Below are positions 6,677 to 11,858 of a stretch of DNA of 11,858 bases, in pieces. The translations under genes and the position numbers were made by a program. Location of the stretch: positions 1 through 11,858 of the forward strand of contig CAMDKE010000042.1 in NCBI GenBank assembly GCA_945901215.1. The letters are read 5' to 3'. The stretch's first letter is position 1. Every line of letters starts with the position of its first letter. Below the pieces are notes generated by a model that saw only the letters and a list, made by a program, of their open reading frames with translations, did not search any database and was not told the origin of the DNA. Source of the stretch: Comamonas sp. lk. Its GTDB lineage: Bacteria; Pseudomonadota; Gammaproteobacteria; Burkholderiales; Burkholderiaceae_C.

Positions 6677-6727
6677 GAAGGTGTGATGTGTTGGAAAAAT
6701 GACAGTTTGCAGGGCTCCGTACATCGG

Positions 6728-6743
6728 TGCAAGAACAGTGCCC
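6728..6743 (-). promoter_or_regulatory. sigma-54 (-24/-12) promoter for flgA
   Basis: On the - strand the sequence reads GGGCAC, five bases, TTGCA. The consensus is TGGCAC-N5-TTGCA, so only the first base differs. The GG (6742-6741) and GC (6730-6729) are separated by exactly ten bases. Transcription would start near 6717, leaving a leader of about 40 bases before the flgA ATG at 6676. An activator of the FleQ/FlrC type would be needed; none is encoded in this window. Confidence 0.68.
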
Positions 6744-6824
6744 GTTGGCGAAGTCGACTGGTTTTGTCAAACGCCCTGTGCTTGGTAGCGAACCTTATTG
6801 AAACTCTAACCGACCTTAACACCT

Positions 6825-7967
6825 ATGCGGAGCCATGAAAACAGCATCAGCAGCCTTGCCACCCCGGTCGCCCCGGGGCGGCTAAGCAGCGCGACCGCCA
6901 CGCCCGGCAGCGCCAAACCCGCTGCATTTGCCAAGGCCCTGCAACAGGCGCAGACCCCTGCGCCCACGACCGCCCCAGCACCAAGGGCGGTACACACCGT
7001 CGAAAGCGGCGACACCCTGATCGGCGTGGTACGCCAACACGCAGAAATGCGAGGTATCCATCTCAGTGGCTCGCAGGAAATGCGGCTGGCCCGGCAAGTT
7101 GCCAACTCCAACCGGATCGAAAACGCCGACTTGGTCTACGTGGGCCAAAAAATCGACCTCTCCGGCGTGGGTCGTGAACTCCAAGCCCTGCGACCCGGCG
7201 CTGGACGTGGTGCAGACACCAGCCGAACCCAGACCGCATCCGCCGCCCCCGGCACGCCGGTATTGGCGCGCAAGATGGTTGCGACGCCAGCCAGCACAAA
7301 CCAGACCACCGCAACACCTTTGGCCAGCGCCCAAGCACCGCTGGTGGCCAGTGGCGCGGCGCACCCCGTGCTGCAAAAGACGCTGGACCGGGCGGTGGCC
7401 AAAGGCTTTATCCCACCGGCAGAAAAATCGGCGGTGTACGACAAGATTTTGCAAATGGCGGGCAACCACCGTTTTTCACCAGACGACTTTGCCCGCATGA
7501 CCCTGATGGAGAGCGACGGGATGAACCCGCGCGCGAGCAACCAGCGCTGCCACGGCATCATTCAGTTTTGCGATGGCCCGGCGCGGGGCGCCGCATCGGC
7601 CGGGTACGCGGCCAACCCCAAAGCCATTTTGGACCTCAGCGTGCACAAGCAGCTCAACCTGGTGGACAAGTACTTTGACGATGTCGGCCTGAAAAACCAA
7701 GGCCCTGCCGGACTGGAAGACCTTTACTTGTCGGTGCTTAACCCCGCATCGCGCGCAGAAAGCAAAAGCAACGCCCCCTTGAACATCCAGGGTCAGCAAG
7801 CCCGCGCCCTGCACGTAGGCCGCGACGGCACTGGGCCCATCACCCGCCACTCGATTCGCCAAGGCCTGTTGCAAAACGCAGCCGAACGCCTGGGCCAGAT
7901 GCTGCCCAACTCACTTCGCGTGCAGGCGCAACGCGCGCAACAGTATGTTGAAAACAACCTGCCCTAA
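6825..7967 (+). CDS. LysM plus transglycosylase-like (SLT) protein
   Basis: Encodes 380 residues. The ATG at 6825 is the first in frame; its ribosome site is weak. Residues 56-112 form a LysM peptidoglycan-binding domain: H-T-V-E-S-G-D-T-L at the start and A-D-L-V-Y-V-G-Q-K-I-D-L at the end. A Thr/Ala/Pro linker (about 125-178) follows. Residues 205-310 resemble a lysozyme-fold SLT domain: M-E-S-D-G with Glu229 as likely catalytic acid, A-S-N, then H-G-I-I-Q-F, and L-Y-L-S-V-L-N-P-A. Cys242 and Cys249 bracket the G-I-I-Q-F loop. There is no Sec signal peptide, yet the substrate is in the periplasm; FlgJ, the rod-associated muramidase, is also exported through the flagellum. Lying between flgA and flgB, the protein could open peptidoglycan for the rod. 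It does not resemble FlgJ in domain order, since LysM comes first. Function is inferred. Confidence 0.8.
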   Translation: MRSHENSISSLATPVAPGRLSSATATPGSAKPAAFAKALQQAQTPAPTTAPAPRAVHTVESGDTLIGVVRQHAEMRGIHLSGSQEMRLARQVANSNRIENADLVYVGQKIDLSGVGRELQALRPGAGRGADTSRTQTASAAPGTPVLARKMVATPASTNQTTATPLASAQAPLVASGAAHPVLQKTLDRAVAKGFIPPAEKSAVYDKILQMAGNHRFSPDDFARMTLMESDGMNPRASNQRCHGIIQFCDGPARGAASAGYAANPKAILDLSVHKQLNLVDKYFDDVGLKNQGPAGLEDLYLSVLNPASRAESKSNAPLNIQGQQARALHVGRDGTGPITRHSIRQGLLQNAAERLGQMLPNSLRVQAQRAQQYVENNLP

Positions 7968-8008
7968 ACGGGCTGCGCTCGTGGGCACTTGGCCAGCAAA
8001 CTGGGGGC

Positions 8009-8035
8009 GGCAAACCCTTGCCACGAGGCGTGGCA
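8009..8035. repeat. Overlapping inverted repeats at the flgB promoter
   Basis: Two perfect inverted repeats share bases. GGCAA/TTGCC has arms at 8009-8013 and 8018-8022 with a four-base loop; TGCCACG/CGTGGCA has arms at 8019-8025 and 8029-8035 with a three-base loop. The second overlaps the -24 element of the sigma-54 promoter. No T-run follows, so a plain intrinsic terminator for the upstream gene is unlikely; a protein site or alternative RNA folds are possible. Confidence 0.5.
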
Positions 8036-8046
8036 TGCAATTTGCT
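8031..8046 (+). promoter_or_regulatory. sigma-54 (-24/-12) promoter for flgBCDE
   Basis: The sequence reads TGGCATG, four bases, TTGCT, against the consensus TGGCACG-N4-TTGCW. The GG (8032-8033) and GC (8044-8045) are ten bases apart as required. Transcription would start near 8057, about 70 bases before flgB. Sigma-54 control of the rod-hook operon is typical of Vibrio and Pseudomonas polar flagella. Confidence 0.72.
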
Positions 8047-8061
8047 GTAAGCCTTGGGACG

Positions 8062-8077
8062 CAGTGGTATGCCACTG
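8062..8077. repeat. Inverted repeat in the flgB leader
   Basis: CAGTGG and CCACTG form a perfect six-base inverted repeat around TATG. It starts about five bases after the predicted transcription start of the flgB operon, so it could be an operator or a 5'-end hairpin that affects mRNA stability. No known family is recognised. Confidence 0.5.
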
Positions 8078-8126
8078 GCGGTGTCGGCAATCCGGCAGAG
8101 ATTCCTAACGCAACGGAGAAGACAGC

Positions 8127-8510
8127 ATGAACAGTATTGACGGTGCTTTTAGCCTTCACGAGAAGGCCTTGGGCGTGCGCAGCCAGCGCATGGAAATACT
8201 GTCGCGCAATATTGCCAACGCGGACACGCCCAACTTCAAAGCACAGGACATTGACTTCAAGCAGGTGCTGCGCGATACCCAGGACACCGCCATGCGCACC
8301 ACCGACGCGGTCCACATTCCTTTTGGTGACATTGCCTCGGGCAGCGGCCTGAAGTACCGCACGCCGTTTAACGTGGCCTTTGACGGCAACACGGTTGAAC
8401 TGCCGGTAGAGCAGGCCAAGTTCGGCCAGTACGCGGCCGAATACCAAACGACTTTGAGCATTTTGGAAAGCCGGATCAGCGGCATCCGAAAAGCCCTGCG
8501 CGGAGACTAA
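8127..8510 (+). CDS. flgB: FlgB proximal rod protein
   Basis: Encodes 127 residues; ATG at 8127 with GGAGAAG at 8115-8121. Residues 8-45 hold the conserved N-terminal rod motif (L-S-R-N-I-A-N-A-D-T-P-N-F-K-A-Q-D-I-D-F). The C-terminal helix contains Y-Q-T-T-L-S-I-L-E-S-R-I. FlgB forms the part of the proximal rod nearest the MS ring and FliE, and is exported through the flagellar type III apparatus without a cleaved signal. It heads the flgBCDE operon behind the sigma-54 promoter. Slightly shorter than the enterobacterial protein (about 138 residues), mainly in the middle segment. No anomalies in the frame. Confidence 0.95.
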   Translation: MNSIDGAFSLHEKALGVRSQRMEILSRNIANADTPNFKAQDIDFKQVLRDTQDTAMRTTDAVHIPFGDIASGSGLKYRTPFNVAFDGNTVELPVEQAKFGQYAAEYQTTLSILESRISGIRKALRGD

Positions 8511-8513
8511 ACC

Positions 8514-8939
8514 ATGGCACTGGACAACATTTTTGGCATTGCAGGCTCTGCGCTAAACGCGCAAACCGTGCGCATGAACACCACGGCGTCCAACTTGGCC
8601 AATGCCGGTTCGGTTGCGAGCACCGACAAAGATGCGTTTCGCGCCAAGCGCACCACCTTCAAGACCATCATGGAGCAGCAAGTGGGCTCCAACGACACCA
8701 ATAACAAAGGCGGCGTTAAGGTCGCCGCGATCACCGACGATCCAAAAACCATTTCGCGCATGTCCGACCCCGGCAACCCGTCGGCCGACAAGGACGGGTA
8801 TGTGTATTTGTCTAACGTAAGCGAAATGTCCGAGATGGTCGAAATGATGGCCGCCGCACGCTCTTACCAAAACAACGTTGAAGTCGTCAACACCGCACGC
8901 CAACTGATGATGCGCACGCTTGACATCATCAAGAGCTGA
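8514..8939 (+). CDS. flgC: FlgC proximal rod protein
   Basis: Encodes 141 residues; ATG at 8514, three bases after the flgB stop, with a GGAG just upstream that overlaps the end of flgB. The N-terminus has F-G-I-A-G-S-A-L-N-A-Q and T-T-A-S-N-L-A-N-A; the C-terminal helix M-M-A-A-A-R-S-Y-Q-N-N-V-E-V-V-N-T-A-R-Q-L is the classic FlgC/rod signature. Together with FlgB and FlgF it forms the proximal rod across the periplasm. In place of the common short Y-R-R-Q segment it has D-A-F-R-A-K-R, and the centre carries a small D-T-N-N-K-G loop. Length agrees with the family (about 135). Confidence 0.95.
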   Translation: MALDNIFGIAGSALNAQTVRMNTTASNLANAGSVASTDKDAFRAKRTTFKTIMEQQVGSNDTNNKGGVKVAAITDDPKTISRMSDPGNPSADKDGYVYLSNVSEMSEMVEMMAAARSYQNNVEVVNTARQLMMRTLDIIKS

Positions 8940-8960
8940 TTAACCCCACCCGAAAACACC

Positions 8961-9689
8961 ATGGCCAACCTCAACCTCCTGTCGAGTTCCAACGCGTCGA
9001 GCAACAGCGCCTGGGCGTCTGCCGTGCCCAACAGCATCCGCACTACCGCGCAGGACACACAAGCCAAGCTCACCTCGGCAACCGGCCAATCGTCCATGGG
9101 CCAAAAAGACTTTTTAACGCTCTTTACCACCCAGTTGAAAAACCAGGATCCGCTTGATCCGGTGAAGAACGAGGCCTTTGTGGCGCAGCTGGCGCAGTTC
9201 TCGCAGCTCGAAGCCACAACCAATATGTCGACCTCCCTGTCCACCTTTGTTGACAGCAAGTCCTCCAACCAAATCACCAGCACCGCCAACCTCATTGGCG
9301 GCAAGGTGGCGGTGCCCGACGGCCCCGCGCAACTCGCCGGTGGCATGCCCGTCAAAGGCGTGGTCAACCTGCCCACCGGTGCAGATGGCGTGAAATTTAT
9401 GGTGTACGACACCAAAGGTATTTTGGTCAAAACCCAAATTTTGGGTGCCCAGACCGCAGGCGACATGACCTGGTCCTGGGACGGCACCGATGAGGCCAAT
9501 AACGCGCTGCCCGATGGAACCTACCGCTTTGCCGCTGCTGCAGTAAGCCAGGGCAAAGTGGTGACCCCTTCTGTCAGCACCATGGCCAAAGTCATTGGTG
9601 TGAGCCAACAAGCCGACAAAACCATGCTGCTCCAGATTGAAGGCGGCAAGACGGTCAAGCTCGCCGACGTCAAACGCATCGACGGCTAA
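8961..9689 (+). CDS. flgD: FlgD hook-capping protein
   Basis: Encodes 242 residues; ATG at 8961, 21 bases after flgC, with only a weak ribosome site (a purine stretch CGAAAAC). Residues 50-95 contain the signature K-D-F-L-T-L-F-T-T-Q-L-K-N-Q-D-P-L-D-P, followed by F-V-A-Q-L-A-Q-F-S-Q-L-E. The middle and C-terminal parts form the FlgD Ig-like domain (W-S-W-D-G-T-D and L-P-D-G-T-Y-R-F-A) inserted in a tudor-like domain that ends with V-K-L-A-D-V-K-R-I. FlgD caps the growing hook and guides FlgE subunits into place, then leaves when the hook is complete. Slightly longer than the enterobacterial protein. It precedes flgE as usual. Confidence 0.95.
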   Translation: MANLNLLSSSNASSNSAWASAVPNSIRTTAQDTQAKLTSATGQSSMGQKDFLTLFTTQLKNQDPLDPVKNEAFVAQLAQFSQLEATTNMSTSLSTFVDSKSSNQITSTANLIGGKVAVPDGPAQLAGGMPVKGVVNLPTGADGVKFMVYDTKGILVKTQILGAQTAGDMTWSWDGTDEANNALPDGTYRFAAAAVSQGKVVTPSVSTMAKVIGVSQQADKTMLLQIEGGKTVKLADVKRIDG

Positions 9690-9747
9690 GCACCGCCCAA
9701 CCCTTTTTCTTGCAAAACCCCTTACCTAGCCCCCGGAGAAACAAACC

Positions 9748-11858
9748 ATGTCTTTCTATACCTCGCTGACCGGCCTGAACGCTGCTACCGCCATGTTGGG
9801 CGTGACAGCCAACAACATCTCCAACGTGGGTACCACGGGATTTAAGCGCTCGCGCGCTGACTTCGGTGATATTTTTGCCACATCGCCCTTGCAAAAAGCC
9901 TCATCCACCGTCGGTCAGGGCGTGTCCTTGAAACAGGTGAGCCAGGAATTTAGCCAGGGCAATATTTCGTTCTCGTCCAACGCCTTGGACTTGGCCATTA
10001 CCGGCGACGGCTTCTTTCCGCTGCGCTCGGCAGACGGCCTGACCGACACCTACACCCGCAACGGATCGTTCTCCTTGAACGAGCAGTTCAACGTGGTCAA
10101 CTCCGCAGGCCAGCGCTTGATGGCAGCGACGGTTGACTCGACCGGTAGCGCCAACGTGAATGACCGCGTGGTGCTGACCATCCCGCAAAAAACCTCGGGC
10201 GAAGCCAAGCAAACCTCGGCCGTGTCCTTGGGCCTGAACTTCCCGGCTGACGCGGCTGTCATCACCGAAACCTTTAGCCGCACCAACCCCTCAAGCTTTA
10301 ACAAGTCCACCGCGTTTACCGTGTATGACAATGGCGGCAACGGCTACCTGGCCACCATTTACTACGTCAAAACCCAAAACGCGAACCAGACCAGCCCTTA
10401 CAACAAGTGGCAAACGCACGTGTTTGTGGGTGAAGACCAGGTGTCTGCCGCTTTGGCCCAGTCGACCGACATCAACGGCGACCTGCAGTACGTGAACCAG
10501 TACGGCCAGATCAAGTCGTACAAAGACGTCAAAGACGAGCTGACCACCGCCAAGACCCAGCTGATTTCGCTCGATGAACTGACCGACAAGCGCACGTCCA
10601 CCCCGGCAGGTATTACGGGTCTGGGCTCGACTGTTGACCTGTCCGGCGGCACCAACACCTTCGCCGGCTTGAGCGACAAGGCCATCGATCTGACTAATCT
10701 TTTTACGGTCAATGTGGACGGCTCCACCTCCCCGGTGACGGTCGATTTGAGCTACCTGAAGAACTCAAAAACGGTGCTCACCGGCGCCACGCTGGCCAAT
10801 GAAGCCACCAAGTTCCTGAACCGCAAGTTTGGTGATGAGACCAGCTTTAACTTCACCAGCACCACCGCCAGTGCGGTCAATCCCGACACCGTGTTTACCC
10901 TCACAGACTCGCGCGTGCAAAACGGTTCGCCAATCAAGGCAGAAATCAAACTCTCCGGTTTTAGCGACCCGAGCAATGTGTCGATTGAAGAACTAACCCA
11001 AATCATGCAAACCCAGGTGGACAACTCGGTGCTCGCCGGCCATGCACGCCAGTCGGTTTCGATCTCGGGGACTGCCACCGGCCCGGTCACGTTCATGGGT
11101 GTCGAAATTGACGGCTCGGCCGCTGACGATACGGTGGTCAAAACCATCAACAACATTGTCAACGACTCGGCTGCGATACTTTTGGCCAACCCGGGCCTGG
11201 AGAGCATAGAGGCCGGTGCCGACGGCACCTCGGTGGTTTTGACCTACTACCAATACCCCAAGCACTCGGTTCTTCTCAGCGGTCCGGCCACCGGTGCAAC
11301 CACCTTCATGGGCGTTGCCATTCCCAGCACGGCCATAGACGACACCGCCAGCCAGGTGGCCAACAAAATTGTCGCCAACAAGGCCGCCATTTTGGCCTAC
11401 AGCGAAACCACACCCAACGCCACCAGCCTGGGTATTCGGGACATCCAGATCGACCCCAGCAACTCGGCCAACCTGATTTTGGTCTACAACCAAAGTGAGT
11501 CCGTGCGAAGCTCCATCACACCCGATGCCACCGGCATTGAGTGTGCCGCATCCGAGATCATCAACCAAATCAGTGAGGGCTTGACCACCACTGCCGGCAT
11601 TACGCCCACTCCACTGTCCACGTCAACCGTTGCCGGCGTCACCTTTGGCGCCAGCGCCGAACTTAGCGCCGGTTTGGCGGAGTCACCCATCACGGTCACC
11701 TACGACTACAACTCCCAAAGCTTCAAGTTTGTCGACAGCACCAACGCCGGTGCCAACACCCTGACCCTGGCCTCGGGCACCTCGCCCAATACCTTGTTGG
11801 GTCTTGGTACGCTGCCAGTGACACTGGACAACGATGGCTTGTCGGGCGTCAAGATGCT
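9748..11858 (+). CDS. flgE: FlgE hook protein, long form, 3' end outside window
   Basis: The ATG at 9748 has GGAGAA at 9735-9740. I translated the frame to the right edge: 703 codons without a stop, so the protein far exceeds the roughly 400 residues of enterobacterial FlgE. Residues 1-125 are canonical: N-A-A-T-A-M-L-G-V-T-A-N-N-I-S-N-V-G-T-T-G-F-K-R, then L-D-L-A-I-T-G-D-G-F-F and Y-T-R-N-G-S-F-S-L-N. Residues 172-235 match the FlaE-type domain (T-A-F-T-V-Y-D-N-G-G-N and N-K-W-Q-T-H-V-F-V). From about residue 285 onward come extra Thr/Ser/Gly-rich beta domains, including a duplicated module at residues 435-505 and 506-585. The C-terminal helix that closes the D0 domain is not in the window. 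FlgE subunits form the extracellular hook; the added domains should face outward. One internal cysteine is visible near nt 11539. Confidence 0.93.
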   Translation, partial: MSFYTSLTGLNAATAMLGVTANNISNVGTTGFKRSRADFGDIFATSPLQKASSTVGQGVSLKQVSQEFSQGNISFSSNALDLAITGDGFFPLRSADGLTDTYTRNGSFSLNEQFNVVNSAGQRLMAATVDSTGSANVNDRVVLTIPQKTSGEAKQTSAVSLGLNFPADAAVITETFSRTNPSSFNKSTAFTVYDNGGNGYLATIYYVKTQNANQTSPYNKWQTHVFVGEDQVSAALAQSTDINGDLQYVNQYGQIKSYKDVKDELTTAKTQLISLDELTDKRTSTPAGITGLGSTVDLSGGTNTFAGLSDKAIDLTNLFTVNVDGSTSPVTVDLSYLKNSKTVLTGATLANEATKFLNRKFGDETSFNFTSTTASAVNPDTVFTLTDSRVQNGSPIKAEIKLSGFSDPSNVSIEELTQIMQTQVDNSVLAGHARQSVSISGTATGPVTFMGVEIDGSAADDTVVKTINNIVNDSAAILLANPGLESIEAGADGTSVVLTYYQYPKHSVLLSGPATGATTFMGVAIPSTAIDDTASQVANKIVANKAAILAYSETTPNATSLGIRDIQIDPSNSANLILVYNQSESVRSSITPDATGIECAASEIINQISEGLTTTAGITPTPLSTSTVAGVTFGASAELSAGLAESPITVTYDYNSQSFKFVDSTNAGANTLTLASGTSPNTLLGLGTLPVTLDNDGLSGVKM
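11050..11262 (+). repeat. FlgE internal module, copy 1
   Basis: Codes for residues 435-505 of FlgE. Shared marks with copy 2 are S-V-x-x-S-G-x-A-T-G, T-F-M-G-V, D-D-T, A-A-I-L and a final L-x-Y-x-Q. The copies are diverged at DNA level, so the duplication is old. Confidence 0.75.
11263..11502 (+). repeat. FlgE internal module, copy 2
   Basis: Codes for residues 506-585, directly after copy 1, with the same order of motifs and about nine extra residues before the last strand. It lies in the variable outer part of the hook protein. Confidence 0.75.

Noticed and set aside
6677..6724. Longer FlgA from the ATG at 6724
   Set aside because: It would move the signal peptide inward by 16 residues and start upstream of the predicted transcription start.
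6782..6808. Possible sigma-28 promoter on the - strand before flgA (TAGAGTTT-N11-GCTACCAA)
   Set aside because: The -35 part fits, but the -10 lacks the C-C-G-A-T core; the sigma-54 element closer to flgA is far better.
6740..6824. Promoter for the LysM-transglycosylase gene
   Set aside because: I looked for sigma-70, sigma-28 and sigma-54 patterns on the + strand and found none with both elements at proper spacing, so none is listed.
7968..8035. Intrinsic terminator after the LysM-transglycosylase gene
   Set aside because: GC-rich hairpins are present but no run of T follows the stem; they overlap the flgB promoter instead.
10993..11568. Open frame of 191 codons on the - strand inside flgE
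   Set aside because: Antisense shadow of a clearly coding frame; Gly/Val-rich artefact with no start signal.

Overview
The window is a GC-rich (roughly 60% by eye), densely coded block of flagellar genes. Codon use, the FlgM/FlgN/FlgA arrangement and the protein sequences suggest a betaproteobacterium of the Burkholderiales, perhaps Comamonadaceae (Rhodoferax/Polaromonas-like). The family is an inference from general similarity, because no database search was possible. There are twelve protein genes, two of them cut by the window edges. I see no RNA genes, insertion sequences or CRISPR arrays.

Layout. (1) Positions 2-4957, + strand: the end of a Sel1-repeat protein, then a tight operon of five genes. 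These are an FlgP-like outer-membrane lipoprotein, an FlgT-like periplasmic protein, a small exported LysM/FimV-like protein, a FliK-like protein, and FlhX (a free-standing FlhB C-terminal domain). A textbook sigma-28 promoter lies just before flgP. (2) Positions 4954-6676, - strand: flgA, flgM, flgN, convergent with and overlapping flhX by four bases. flgM has its own sigma-28 promoter backed by helically phased A-tracts; flgA has a sigma-54 -24/-12 element. (3) Positions 6825-7967, + strand: a LysM plus transglycosylase-like protein without a signal peptide, divergent from flgA. (4) From 8127 to the right edge, + strand: flgB, flgC, flgD and the first 703 codons of an unusually long flgE, behind a sigma-54 promoter and a leader rich in inverted repeats.

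How the genes fit together. FlgB, FlgC, FlgD and FlgE build the proximal rod, hook cap and hook. FlgA is the P-ring chaperone. FlgM holds sigma-28 until the hook is complete, and FlgN chaperones the hook-filament junction proteins. The LysM-transglycosylase is placed to open peptidoglycan for the rod. FlgP and FlgT resemble the H-ring that surrounds the LP ring of Vibrio polar flagella, and Sel1 repeats occur in the Vibrio T-ring protein MotX. The left block may therefore encode an outer collar that reinforces the basal body. The FliK-like/FlhX pair looks like an extra substrate-switch module. Promoter types fit a polar-flagellum cascade: sigma-54 for flgA and flgBCDE, sigma-28 for flgM and the collar/switch operon.

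The most interesting points are the H-ring-like operon under a late promoter and without a visible FlgO, the linked FliK-like/FlhX pair, the signal-less LysM-transglycosylase with cysteines flanking its active-site loop, and the long FlgE with an internal duplicated module.
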